The translations under genes and the position numbers were made by a program. 64,000 bases of DNA from NCBI GenBank assembly GCA_024516035.1, contig CM044958.1:42017743-42081742 (forward strand). Direction: 5' to 3'. This document shows positions 36,421 to 47,032 of this stretch, one piece after another. Position 1 is the first letter of the stretch. Each line of letters opens with the position of its first letter. A model generated the notes under the pieces. The model did no database searches, was not told where the DNA came from, and worked only from the letters and a program-made list of their open reading frames with translations. This DNA comes from Bactericera cockerelli (taxonomy: Eukaryota > Arthropoda > Insecta > Hemiptera > Triozidae).

Positions 36421-39419
36421 TCTACATTAAATAATTACATATCATACCTAATGCCATAAATAATTCATAATATTGGCATTTTCAATTCACAAACTCATGT
36501 AGAAGTTACACGATAAGTACATAAGATGATAGAAGATACCTACAAATAAAATATAAGCACTCTACACAGTTAAGTACACATACATACACATTACACACGT
36601 ACATAATAATATCTCCCACTCTGAGATACATTTCTCTCCTCCTATCCTCTTTCTCCTCCTCTCCTCCCTGCGTCCCCTATACCACCTCCCTATTCACCCA
36701 CCTCCCTCCCCCCTCCTCTCCCGTGGGACCCAATGCACGAGGTGTTTCCACCAATCTTCCTCATGAATAACGAATGAACTAATTGATGCAGCTCCAAGTC
36801 CAGATTTTCCCAGCACCTTTTTTTTTTCAGTCTTCATAATGTATTTCTGCAATCTTCGTGAGGATTTTACAATTTCTTCTTGAATTTTATATTACTCGTA
36901 CTCGCATTCGTAAAGAATTTCGCTTTATTCGTTCAGTTTTTAATTTCCGTTCAGAATTGTACAATCTATATTTAGATGTACACACGTTTCACTTTACATA
37001 TATGTTACTACATTGCTTTTTACCATGCCTCCTTTTTACCAAGTCTCACTCTTGTTTCCCCTATCCCTCTAGATTTGAGTCCAAGTATGTACTAGTATTG
37101 ACAGAAAGTAGGTATGTTTTTTGTAGTCATAAACGTATTGCTTGAAACTCAAGCAATTCAATAAGGGAAAGTTTTCTCTAACACACACCTATTAACTGCA
37201 AGGGTTGCTGTAATGGTGCACTTGTTCCAATTTAACAAGTTATAAATCTTTATACTTGATACATTAAGGATTCTGTTTATGGCATTTTAAAAAGAATGTA
37301 AAGAAACGAGTTTTTTTGTTGGTACCTGAAAAGATAATTGGGATGTGAAGCACAAAATCAATATCCTCATTATTATTTTCGACTGAGAACTATTACTTCC
37401 GTCAAATTTCTAATATCTGAAATCTTTACTATATTCTTACCTGAATTGCATTATTTGGACTCATTTTCGCAAATTCAAAAGCAGCATTTGATTTAATTAA
37501 TTTAGAAAGTTCAGAATGATTTAGGAAAGTATTTTTAATTTGGAACAAAATAATAACTATACCTATGTATAGGTATCCTAGCTGAAATCCAGACGGTACC
37601 AGAAGGGTGGGTAGAGAATGTTTTCTGAATAAAGATTACTCCTGAAGAAATTACTAAGATTTAACTTTTTTCGTTGTAAAAATATCGAACTTTAATACCC
37701 TGAAGACACAGAGTCTCTTTTTAATATGATTATTAGTTTTTCAAAAGCTCCTCTCTCTCTCCCCACCCTACCTTTTAACTTCCTATCATATTTTTGCATA
37801 AATAGCCAGCATAAAAGCTCTCTCTTACTTTTTAAATCTACACAGAAGATTCAATATGGCGGGACACGGGGGGAAAATTATTATAATTACATTTTTCTAA
37901 TTATACAAAGTTTTCCTATTGTTAGTATTGCAGTTCTGAGTTCCTCATTTCCGAGTTCTTATCACACCTCGGAGATTGCATTGCATTCTAATGCATTTGA
38001 TAGCTGTGGAGATGTAATTATCTTTCTAGCAATCTAGTGGGACTGAGCTTCCGCCAGCACTAATGAGGTGATTACAGATCCGTGTGGTCTAGTGCCAAAA
38101 TGGTGGTTGTTATGATATAACCTCTATTATTATGATATGAAAAAGCATGTTGAAATTATAAAAATAGAGCGATATATTCATACGCATTTCTGTGTGAATT
38201 CTCGAGTGAGGGTATGCTATTCTATGAGTTAGACTTAAAAAAAAAAAACCATTTTAAGAAATGAAACTACCCCACAAAACAAGAGGACTGCATCCCCTTA
38301 GTGTAGGGTAGTCGCATTAAATATATGTTACCTATTATACCTACTATGAACAATTATTAATGCAAATAAATTACAAATTATAAAATTACAAATTTAATAT
38401 TTGTATTACAACAATAGCATGGGTTCTTGGAGATTTGAACTTGCAACTCCGTGTCTACCAGTCGAGAACGACTACCACTGGGTACTAAAAGAATCCATGT
38501 CTCTCCGGCCTTTTATCCTAACGAGATTGGAATTTCAAAACTTTACATTACTATTTTATTATTATAATTATTATTACACATAGATTTTAATTTTATTATT
38601 ATAATTATTATTACACAAGGTACATTTTACTTTTATTATTATAATTTATTATTACTACACATAGGTACATTTTACATACTTTAATGTATTAGGTACCTCT
38701 ATATACCTACTTTGTTTTTATCTATAATAATTTATTTTTATTATTTTCTATTGCAAATTGATTTCCCTCCAGGAACAAGAATAATTATTTATTTGCCGTC
38801 GTTTCACTTGACTAAGCACGCTGCCAGAGAGCTCTTGCCATTATCATATTTATGAGAGGAGATGATGCTTCGGGAGGAGATGAGATATCGAGATTTAAGG
38901 AGAAGAGAAAACAGGGTGAGGAGAGAGGGGATGAAAAGATGAAAAGCAGTTCAGTGAAAAGCGAGAGAAAAACTTTTGGAAAACTCTTTTTTTTATCTAC
39001 AATTCGTCTCTACGTAAGGTAGGTACCTATATCACACAACAGAGCAAATTTCAGCTACTATGCATAAACTATTTGCTGCTGTTCAAATACGAGAAAAGAG
39101 CTCGAACTTCTAACAATTATGATATGGGTGATTGATTTTCCAAACTGTTGAATGATCTAGTTCTACTGGGGTATCTATATTCTAACAGCGCCAGCGGGGC
39201 TTAGTGAAAAAGTAGATTTGGAATTGACGGAAAGTAGCCAAGGCATATTAATTTACGAGTTACATACTTGTTATTCTTCGGAACATCTGAAGAATAAAAC
39301 AATGACTGCAAATACTGCAATTCTTCTAATGGCAATGCTGACAACACACTTGCAGCATTGCCCTTCTAAATTGTTCAACTGATTCTCTCTGTGAGTTAAC
39401 TTTTAGATCTATCTTGGGT
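36421..39419. other. No supported gene
   Basis: C-rich tract at 36640-36730, (TTATTA)-type repeats at 38540-38670 with a ~55-bp near-duplicate (TTATTACACATAGATTTTA). A charged frame from 38852 (MRGDDASGGDEISRFKEKRK...) of about 55 codons has no splice or promoter support. Confidence 0.5.
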
Positions 39420-39425
39420 CCCTTG

Positions 39426-39432
<7 letters not shown>

Positions 39433-39457
<25 letters not shown>

Positions 39458-39706
39458 TGGGGTTTAACGTCGCTTTCAACTGCCATGGTCATATCACGAC
39501 GGGGGTTTTACCCTCCATTCGCAGGAAACTCACAAACCTGCTACTCACATTGACCTCACCCAGCCTGAGTGGGGCCGGGAAAAGCCAGCGTCACGGAAAT
39601 TAGAATTTGAATGGTCACCTATCCAAGTCTTAACCTCGCTGGATGTCGCTTAACTTCGGTGTTCTGAAGGGAACCGGTGTATTCAACATGCCATCGACGC
39701 TGGCGA
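39433..39706 (-). mobile_element. 5S rRNA-derived SINE, copy 3
   Basis: Full-length copy with a long poly(A) tail (T-run on the plus strand). Target duplication CCCTTGTTTTTTT on both sides (39420-39432 and 39707-39719). Confidence 0.9.
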
Positions 39707-39819
39707 CCCTTGTTTTTTTCAATAATTTTCTTCTCAATCATCTTCATTCATTCATTACAAGTCCCATCGTCTCAACAGCCATCACAACCAAATCAAATCC
39801 TCTTGACTTTATATCGGAA

Positions 39820-40036
39820 CTAGCGGGCTGTCGCCCGCTTTGCGGGCCGAGGCATGGCCGTGAAAGCAAAAAATCCTTTTTCGCCAATGGCAGGTGTTGT
39901 AGTGGGAATTTCGAAAAAGACAAAGCTACCTACCAAATTTCAGCTTCCTAGGACTTACGGTTTGGGCTGTAGAGCGATGATCAGTCAGTCAGTGGTCAGT
40001 GGTCAGTCAGTGACTTTGACATTTATATATTAAGAT
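39820..40036 (+). mobile_element. RTE-like LINE 3' end
   Basis: ACTAGCGGGCTGTCGCCCGC, a TTTCAGCTTCCTAGG stretch, GATCAGTCAGTCAGTGG and the end ATTTATATATTAAGATA have the layout of insect RTE 3' ends. No coding part. Confidence 0.6.
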
Positions 40037-40331
40037 ATTAAATGTTTTCCCTGCAGCGGCACCAGCATTTCTCGCAGTTTGGTTCAAATAAGAGGGTATA
40101 CAAAAGTGAAGTCCCAATCTGAAGAATTGTTTAGAAAGACAATAGCCGGAACTTGGGCTGGCGCACTGCCGTGCAGCCAGATTTGGCAATTTCTAACTTC
40201 ATCGGCTGAGCAGGTATGTTCTGACGAAGTTACGGCAATGTCTCCCTCATGAAGACCTCAGTGCGCTCCTATGTAATAATGACTGTGCTGATTTTTGGTT
40301 AGAATAGTTGAAAACCAGACTGATTCAGTAT

Positions 40332-41144
40332 TTTTTTACTTTCCTTATCCTATAATAAGGAAAGTATTGTACTCGTCGAAAATTTGACCTACCCAGTTTT
40401 TCACATTTCTGGACGAATCATAGCCTCAGGATACCAAAAAAGTTGTTTTCAGCCATTGGTCCGTGCGTCTGTCTGTCTGTCTGTGAACAGGATATCTCAA
40501 GAACGGTAAGAGCTAGAGACTTGAAATTTGGTATGCAAATCAATTTTATATACCAGACAAACCACGAAACTTTTGGTTGAAATCGGCCGCAAATATTGGC
40601 CGCAAGCGCCGCTTCTATGAATTGGTTAAAAATACAAAAATAAATACAGAACAACATTTTCTTAGATTAAAAAAATAATAGGGTCTATTCCGGTCATTTT
40701 TTTGATATCTTGAACTTTTTGAACCTCGGCCCCAATTTACCGGTAATTTGGGGGCGACCCGCTCAGACTAACTTTTTTACTATTCATCCTAGATGGGGAT
40801 TGTGACATATCAAATCTAATGATTTTGAGGTGCTGATTACGAATTTGGCTTTGATTTTTAGCTCACTGTTACCTTTGAGTCACCAGTGGCTTTTGGTCCT
40901 GTTCCCATTCCTAATATGATAAGGAAAGTCGTGTGATGTTTACACCAGATTTTTTTGGTTCGGGTTCAACAACCCTCCATTCGCAGGAAACTCTCAAACC
41001 TGCTACGCACATTAACCTCACCCAGTCTGGGCTGGGCCGGAATGCCAGCATCACGAAGTCTTCACCTCGCTGGACGTTGCTAATTTTCGGTGATACAAGT
41101 GATCTTACGAGAACCGGTGCATTCAGCGCGCCATCGACGCTCGC
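40332..41144 (-). mobile_element. Composite 5S-headed retroelement of about 810 bp
   Basis: On the minus strand a 5S-derived head and core (41144 down to about 40971) of the GATGCTGGCATTCCGGCCC subfamily run into a ~590-bp unit bounded by ACTTTCCTTATC and its inverse (40338-40349 and 40918-40929), ending in A7. The whole 813-bp block is flanked by a perfect 10-bp duplication GATTCAGTAT (40322-40331 and 41145-41154). Either a SINE head joined to a longer 3' body was inserted as one unit, or a second element inserted into the SINE. Confidence 0.7.
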
Positions 41145-41154
41145 GATTCAGTAT

Positions 41155-42671
41155 TAGTTACACTAATACTGTAAAATTTATAGTGTAACCAATTAACTTT
41201 GAGTTATAAGAAACCCCTGTCCAGCCTCTTCTGGAATATAAAAACAGAACCTCTCATTTGTTTGGGAGTCAGAAGTCGAACCCATGATAATATTTTTTAT
41301 CCGATTCAAAAGTAAAGTCCAGGACTCTATTATTATTTATTATACTCGTATTGCATTTTCTTTTCAGAACTTCTAAATAGGTATAGGTATGAATTTTATG
41401 TTGAGTTTTTTTATTTATTAAACTATGATTTCAAATGTATGAAGTATTTTAATGCATACTTGCATCAAAAGAAAATATTATCCTCTTATAAATATGAACT
41501 ATAATAGTAAGAGGATTGCACTATTCATCAAAGTTATTGATTTTTTTTTATCGGTAAAAAAGCTTTTTCTATTTATTTGTGCTCTGAGAAGTACTAGTTT
41601 TTGTTATTTACTTGTTGTTACTACCTATTTATTATCTTTTCTGTGTGTAATATTTATCAATACTTACTTCATATTGTGACCCTTCCAAAGCTGTACATTT
41701 GAGAGGAAATATCCCACGCAAGAAAATTAATACCTTCATAGTATAGATATAGGACATTAGATTGGAGATCCCCCATAGTTGATACTGAACGAACAATGAA
41801 TAACAGTATCAATAATAAAGTATTACCTCATTTTTATAGCTAGCACAGGAAAAGCGAATATTTTCTTGTTTTACCTACAAGGTGCTTTACAGAAAGTAGC
41901 TTTTAAGGATTTAAGATACAGGAGTTAAAGAGAAGAAAAATTATAGATTAAGGAGTTAGGGATAAAGAAAGAGGAAGAGTGAGCTATAAAGAGAGTTAGA
42001 GAGGAAGTGGTAGAAATGAAAGGAGAAAATACACAACTGGCGAAGAGAAAGCGACAAACAAGGTTAGGAATAGAAAAAGTTCACCCCGAGCAGTGGATTG
42101 GAAATGATTGGGCAATGGACCAAATGTATTAAAATGTGTCACCCCTCTTTTTTCTCTAGTAGTTTATTTTCTTTGATCAGAATGTTCTGATATAAATTGT
42201 TGTGCCATTTTTCATTAAGTAGCTTTAGAGGCAAGGAGGAGGGGAGATCAAGGTCAAGAGGAGCAGGAAGAGGCAGAGGGAAGCGAGACCAGTGGCTCTT
42301 TTATTTATTTAAACCACAAGAGGATCTCCTTTACTCCACATCCTCTGGGAAACTAATAGTTCAAATTGATTTCTTCATCGCGAGGTTGCCTCTGTCCTTA
42401 ACACTACATAGATAGGTAATAGGTAGAAGTTGGAACTAGTGTAAATTTTAGATTTAGAACATTGATGAAACAGATGAAGTGCTGCTAGTTTGTAGGGGTA
42501 AGTAGGTACCTACTCTCAGAGTAATGAGTACCTACTGATGATTATTGTGGCTTTTATATTAGATTTGAAATATATTAGAAGGGGAAAGAGAGAGAGAAAC
42601 GCCAAGTCATGTAAACAATCCAGCGTATAGATCCGTGGACTGATTTCCACCCACTTGGATTTTTTCCTTAA
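41155..42671. other. No supported gene; purine-rich patches
   Basis: 41900-42060 (IKRVREEVVEMKGENTQLAK in one frame) and 42215-42300 (RGKEEGRSRSRGAGRGRGK) could be exons or low-complexity sequence; splice sites are weak and neither frame connects to the exons at 43.8-46.5 kb. Confidence 0.4.
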
Positions 42672-42829
42672 TACAGGGTGCGGCGCGGTAATGTCCCATT
42701 TTGAATCGCCCAGTGTGAAGCCGCACTTCTAATTAGCCAAGTTCGAACAAAGTTAGAAGATGCACAAACTACTAATTTTTTCTATTCAATTTAGCTCAGT
42801 TGTCAAAATGATTTTATCAAAGCAACAGA

Positions 42830-42985
42830 AAGCTTATTGCGTGGAGGGTTATTTTTCGAAAAATAAGTGTATCGTAGCAGTGCAGCGGACATTGCATACC
42901 AAACTGTAACTCGATCTGCATGGAGGGGGTTTTCATGAAGTTCCCTAGGGTTGTTGTCACTCCAATAACGCATATTTTGTTTATT
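42830..42985 (-). pseudogene. Inverted second copy of the transposase fragment
   Basis: The minus strand encodes GCVNKQNMRYWSDNNPRELH and ENPLHADRVTVWYAMS, the same segment as in the plus-strand copy but including NKQN. It is therefore an inverted duplication, not a simple palindrome. Confidence 0.8.
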
Positions 42986-43037
42986 AACACAGCCTGTGTC
43001 AACCCCCGAAAACGTTGAATGAGTACGTGAGGCGATA

Positions 43038-43412
43038 TTGCGGTCACCTAGGCGCTCAGCTCGCAAGCATGCTGCTGTTCTTGGCATGTCAGACCGTTCA
43101 TTGCGGAGGATACTTCATAAAGAATTGCATTTTCATCCCTACAAAATGGTAGTGCTGCAGGAATTGTTCGAGCGAGACTTTATTCAACGACAAAATGCAT
43201 GTGAAACCCTGATTGACTCCTTACTTCCAGATGCGATAGTTTTCTTCAGGGATGAGGTCCATTTTCACATTTCAGGCTGTATGCGTTATTGGAGTGACAA
43301 CAACCCTAGGGAACTTCATGAAAACCCCCTCCATGCAGATCGAGTTACAGTTTGGTGTGCAGTGTCAAACTCCCGCTGCACTGCTACGATACACTTATTT
43401 TTCGAAAAATAA
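43038..43412 (+). pseudogene. Tc1/mariner-like transposase fragment
   Basis: Encodes SPRRSARKHAAVLGMSDRSL, then HKELHFHPYKMVVLQELFER, IVFFRDEVHFHISG and MRYWSDNNPRELHENP, ending near HADRVTVWCAVS. This is the linker after the helix-turn-helix plus the first catalytic-Asp region (F.DE.HF) of a Tc3/mariner-type transposase. The C-terminal third is missing and the 'GCVNKQN' stretch is deleted here, so it cannot be active. Confidence 0.85.
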
Positions 43413-43831
43413 CTCTCCACGCAATAAGCTTTCTATTTTTTTGATAAAATCATTTTGACAATAGAGCTAAATTGAATCGAAAAAATTAGTAGTTTGTGCA
43501 TCTTCTAACTTTGTTTGAACTTGTCTAATTAGAAGTGCGGCTTCACACTAAGCGATTCAAAATGGGACATTACCGCGCCGCACCCTGTATTATTCGACCA
43601 AGTTTTCTAACAAATCTAACAACTGTCAGCAACGCTACCTACGTGTTAAAAAAATAGGATGTTTGGTTATGTAACGTCCTGCAAAAGTAGAGTGAACACT
43701 GTACTCTATTCATTGTAATATTCGAGGGTAGAAAGGCTAATATGTACATAAATAAAAACTGAAAATAAATACATTAAATTTGAAACAACACGCACGCTAT
43801 TTAGTTGTAGCTGGAGGAAGACTAGGAAGAG

Positions 43832-43920
43832 ATGGAGCTTATAAATCAACACGCCCTGGACAGGTTGCGGGGAGGGAGGAAGGATGTGAGAGAGGAGGAA
43901 AAGGAAATAGAGAGAGCTGT
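43832..43920 (+). CDS. Possible first coding exon of the plus-strand gene
   Basis: ATG at 43832, preceded in frame by TAG, encodes MELINQHALDRLRGGRKDVR then EEEKEIERA and ends at a perfect donor GT|GTAAGT in phase 2. That phase fits the 45988 exon, and together with the 46458 exon yields a continuous reading frame of about 80 codons. The product would be a charged helix followed by a Cys/Arg-rich segment. Purine-rich low-complexity DNA can mimic this, so it is a candidate only. Confidence 0.28.
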
Positions 43921-44440
43921 GTAAGTGTGGAGCAAGTGTACAAGCATTTCAGCTCTGGTAATATAATAGCAGATATTTCAGCAAACATCATTGTTATAAC
44001 ATAAAGACGTGGTTTAGAAACAGTGAGAAGTGTGCTCACGGAAGCGGACACCTAGACAAAGAAGACAATGGTTGCGTGACAATGGTAAAGAGTCTGTTGA
44101 CCCATCAGCCACCGGTGTAGGTATAAGGGGGTTATTTAATTAGGGGGTTCGAACCCCCCCCTCTATTAGGAAAAAATAAAATCAAACAAAAATTTAAATT
44201 TTGAACAGTTGAAAACGAAAAAAAAAACCTGGAGGACTTTTAGGTTCCTAAACAGAGTTTCAAGATGGGGAGAGAGGGGGGCGTTTAAGGGAGGAATGCA
44301 TACCTTTCTGTCCTGTTTTTTATCCTTAACACCCCATCATCTACCTAGTCTTTACTAGATTTCGAGTCCTCTTTTTCTCTCATTTTAGCCACACGCTCAG
44401 ACCTTGTTCTTATAGTCTTATCCTTACATATTATATAATA

Positions 44441-44592
44441 TATCGCACACCTAGTTACATACCACTCAAAAAAATCGATTGGGAAAGAAAATTCTGAAAA
44501 ATCCTAAAAATAATAATAATAAATGATTTTAATCGCTTACTGAAAAATCGTCTTTTTTGAGTTACATATCTTTTGCACTAGGTGTGCGATAT
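44441..44592. mobile_element. Palindromic MITE, TATCGCACACCTAG ends
   Basis: TATCGCACACCTAG at the left and CTAGGTGTGCGATA at the right, followed inward by matching TACAT...ACTCAAAAAA words. About 150 bp, AT-rich, possibly TA duplicated. Superfamily unknown. Confidence 0.65.
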
Positions 44593-45275
44593 ATAGCCTA
44601 TATGCATACGTATAGTCGTAGTCGTATAAACAAATTTATATTTGCCTCAACGATCATCATTGAAGGAACAGCGAGCAAAGAAAAAAGTTTTGATGTGGAA
44701 AAAAAACAAACACAGGCATATAAAAAAAAACTTGTTCCATTTTTCTCTCATTTCTCACTCCAGCCACTGGTGTTGAAAAATTCTAAAATCCACTAATTTA
44801 TTATTTTTTAAAGCTTTAACACTCGCGGGTAACAAATTGCCCCCCCGGCTTTCAAGATGAGCTTCGCTCTCGTGCGAATGCGAAGAGCAAGAAATATTAT
44901 AAACTATTTTTCCCCAACACCTACTTGAAACTTCGGCTTCTACCCACCCGCTTGCCTACACACCTTCTGACATGAACTTTTTCCCCCTTTATGATTTTTT
45001 CCCTCCTTCGTCGTGACTTTATCCCGGGTTCTTCGGGATCTCACTGAAAATATATGTACAGAAAAAAATGACATCGAGCACGGAAGGAGACAGATTGACG
45101 CCCATTTTCGGTTGAATTCATCTGTGGTAATTCCAGCCTGAGCGGTGCTACAATACCTAGCAGAAAATTTCTGAAGGGCAATTGTTTCGATCACTGAAGG
45201 AATAAACGCCTATTCCTGTGTCCTCCGTTCTTGATGCTGGTTATTATTTCTTTCTTCTTCTTCTTCTTTTACTCT

Positions 45276-45585
45276 GTCTTATCCCGCTCAAGCAGGGTCG
45301 ACGTTGTTCAACCTCATGGTTGAGGTTGATTGGTTTTGGCACATTTTTTACGGCTGGATGCCCTTCCTAACGCCAACGATTCTATTTGATTTAACGTCCT
45401 GGATTAGGACGGGGGTTTTACCCTCCATTCGCTGGGAATCGTACCAGCTACCCACATTGACCTCACCCAGCCTGGGTAGGGCCGGAAATGACAGCCTCAC
45501 GTGTTTGGATGGAACAGAATTTTCTTCGAAAAGTCTGCACCAGCCGGGAGTTGAACTCGGGAACTCTGGACTACGGGCAGTAGTA
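45276..45585 (-). mobile_element. tRNA-headed SINE sharing the 5S-SINE core (family B)
   Basis: The minus-strand 5' part carries a tRNA-like head with B box GAGTTCAACTCCCGG. The middle (GCTGGGTGAGGTCAATGTGG, GGAGGGTAAAACCCCCGTCC) is the same core as the 5S SINEs. The 3' part (CGTTGGCGTTAGGAAGGGC, CCATGAGGTTGAACAACG) is family-specific. About 300 bp. Confidence 0.8.
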
Positions 45586-45627
45586 TTATTTCTTTATTAT
45601 GTAGAATTAAGTGAGAATAGTGAGATT

Positions 45628-45902
45628 TTTTTTTTTTTTTTATTAAGTGGGGTTTAACGTCGCTTTCAACTGCCATGGTCATATCACGACGGGGGTTTTA
45701 CCCTCCATTCGCAGGAAACTCACAAACCTGCTACTCACATTGACCTCACCCAGCCTGAGTGGGGCCGGGAAAAGCCAGCGTCACGAGAATTAGAATTTGA
45801 ATGGTCACCCATCCAAGTCTTAACCTCGCTGGATGTCGCTTAACTTCGGTGTTCTGAAGGGAACCGGTGTATTCAACATGCCATCGACGCTGGCTTTTTA
45901 GT
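45628..45902 (-). mobile_element. 5S rRNA-derived SINE, copy 4
   Basis: Full-length copy with target duplication ATAGTGAGATT at 45617-45627 and 45903-45913; eight extra bases (TTTTTAGT) separate the 5S head from the duplication. It lies just upstream of a plus-strand exon. Confidence 0.88.
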
Positions 45903-45987
45903 ATAGTGAGATTAACTATAAGCTTATACATAATGCCGCAGGAACCTATCGTTTTGTTCAATTTGGTATATCTTCTTCTGTTTCCAG

Positions 45988-46075
45988 AGCTTTCGCCAGA
46001 ATTCTGTGTTCCTGTCTCTCTCGAAAGTACAGGCGGCGACACAGGAATCACTTGAGAATTTGCCGACGACAGCCC
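45988..46075 (+). CDS. Internal exon of an unrecognised plus-strand gene
   Basis: Strong splice sites: acceptor TCTTCTTCTGTTTCCAG and donor AGCCC|GTAAGT enclose 88 nt. Two frames are open. Phase 0 gives SFRQNSVFLSLSKVQAATQE followed by SLENLPTTA. The other gives AFARILCSCLSRKYRRRHRN followed by HLRICRRQP and is the one that joins the GC3-rich frame of the next exon. The third frame stops at TGA within the exon. A 5S-SINE lies 85 bp upstream. I do not recognise the protein. Confidence 0.45.
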
Positions 46076-46213
46076 GTAAGTTTCTTTTTTTTCCAAGTAC
46101 AATTCAGTTATTAATACAAAGGCTAACACATTGGAGTCTCTTGTTGTTCTGGTGGTCTTAAAAATAGAATGCTATCAGTCCTTAAGGGTTGCACTCTGTA
46201 AACCTTTAGTAAC

Positions 46214-46387
46214 ACAGTCAGCGTGAATGGCACGTTGAATACACCAGTTCTCGTTCTGTCACTAAAGTTAAGCAATGTCCAGCGTGGTTAGAACTTGGAT
46301 GGGTGACCATTCAAATTCGAACCCTCGAGATGCTGCCCATTTTCAGCCCCATATTGGCTAAAGCCCAAATTAAAAAAAAAAAAAAAA
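46214..46387 (+). mobile_element. Older 5S-headed SINE, variant 3' part
   Basis: Plus-strand 5S head (CACGTTGAATACACCAGTTC, AAGTTAAGCAATGTCCAGC, ACTTGGATGGGTGACC) followed by a different, shorter body (TTTTCAGCCCCATATTGGC) and poly(A). The head is closer to true 5S (TTCTCGTTCTGTCAC) than the fresh copies are. It lies in the intron between the two plus-strand exons. Confidence 0.75.
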
Positions 46388-46457
46388 TCGCGCTAACATC
46401 TTTTGTTGAAATGTGAAATAACATGATAAAAAGTGGTAATTTTTTTCTCTGTTGCAG

Positions 46458-46523
46458 TACATGGGCACCACTATGGTGCTGGCCCCAGCTACCCTGGGCT
46501 ACTCCACTGTCAACCAGCTGTGA
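46458..46523 (+). CDS. Terminal coding exon of the same unrecognised gene
   Basis: Acceptor TTTTTTTCTCTGTTGCAG, then an open frame YMGTTMVLAPATLGYSTVNQ followed by L and TGA. Third codon positions are almost all G or C, as in the Chtop exons, which is the main reason to favour this frame. The gene would converge on Chtop. AATAAA at 46785-46790 or 48374-48379 could end the transcript. Reading the alternative frame gives a longer tail stopping near 46590. Confidence 0.5.
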   Translation, partial: YMGTTMVLAPATLGYSTVNQL

Positions 46524-46676
46524 TTTTGCTGAGCACTCGCCTCAGTGTAGAACGAAGCTTTCAGGGAATAACTGAGATTTCCGGATGAATGGATCCATTT
46601 CTCTTTTAAATAACTTATTTTCTTCTGTAATGTAGTACCTAGGTACTTTGGAAGCAATAATACTAGTCTTAATTAA

Positions 46677-46782
46677 CACTTAGACGACCGGGTGTACCAC
46701 CGGTGGTACACAATGTCGGAGAGCCGTATTATCGCCGGTCCCAGAAGAGAATTCACGAAAAACTATGCCGGTCGCCTAAGTG
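46677..46782. mobile_element. piggyBac-like mini-MITE (106 bp)
   Basis: Left TTAA (46673-46676), inverted ends CACTTAGACGACCGG and CCGGTCGCCTAAGTG, right duplication decayed to TGAA. An internal palindrome ACCACCGGTGGT. Lies 150 bp after the stop of the plus-strand gene. Confidence 0.75.
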
Positions 46783-46784
46783 TG

Positions 46785-46790
46785 AATAAA
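46785..46790 (+). promoter_or_regulatory. Candidate polyadenylation signal for the plus-strand gene
   Basis: AATAAA about 260 nt after the TGA at 46523. It overlaps the degraded TTAA duplication of a small piggyBac-like MITE, so the insertion may have supplied the signal. Confidence 0.25.
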
Positions 46791-46991
46791 AAATGATGTT
46801 TGTCTTTTTGTCCTTGTTTTAGGGGTTCTCAAACCATTCATTCCATTGTTTTAAAACTCTTTTTTTCACTACCCAGGATTTTTTCTGGTCTAGAAAATAC
46901 CCGAAATTACGGACTTGCGTCAATAAATAGTCAGTTTCTTTGCCTGCACGAAGGCCGATGATCCGCCAGTATATTTTAGTGAGTGGAAGTG

Positions 46992-47032
46992 ACTCTTCTC
47001 CAACATACTTTGTTACTTTGTTGGAGAAGAGT
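46992..47032. other. 14-bp hairpin after the plus-strand gene
   Basis: ACTCTTCTCCAACA and TGTTGGAGAAGAGT, 13-base loop. Confidence 0.7.

Larger units (their letters stand above)
42674..43587. mobile_element. Foldback Tc1/mariner-like element
   Basis: Starts CAGGGTGCGGCGCGGTAATG and ends with its inverse, flanked by TA on both sides. The two arms (about 200 bp each, 42674-42880 and 43385-43587) are inverted copies, and a second inverted pair lies inside (42917-42975 with 43279-43337). The arms contain the same transposase segment in opposite orientations, so the DNA can fold back over most of its length. Confidence 0.85.

Noticed and set aside
38852..39010. Small Lys/Glu/Arg-rich plus-strand protein
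   Set aside because: Purine-rich low-complexity tract, no promoter or splice evidence.
42215..42300. RSRSRGAGRGRG-encoding exon related to Chtop
   Set aside because: Resemblance is only to generic RG/RS composition; splice sites and frame partners are missing.
45746..46129. 127-codon minus-strand ORF
   Set aside because: Its C-terminal half is the 5S SINE read as protein; it also overlaps real plus-strand splice sites.
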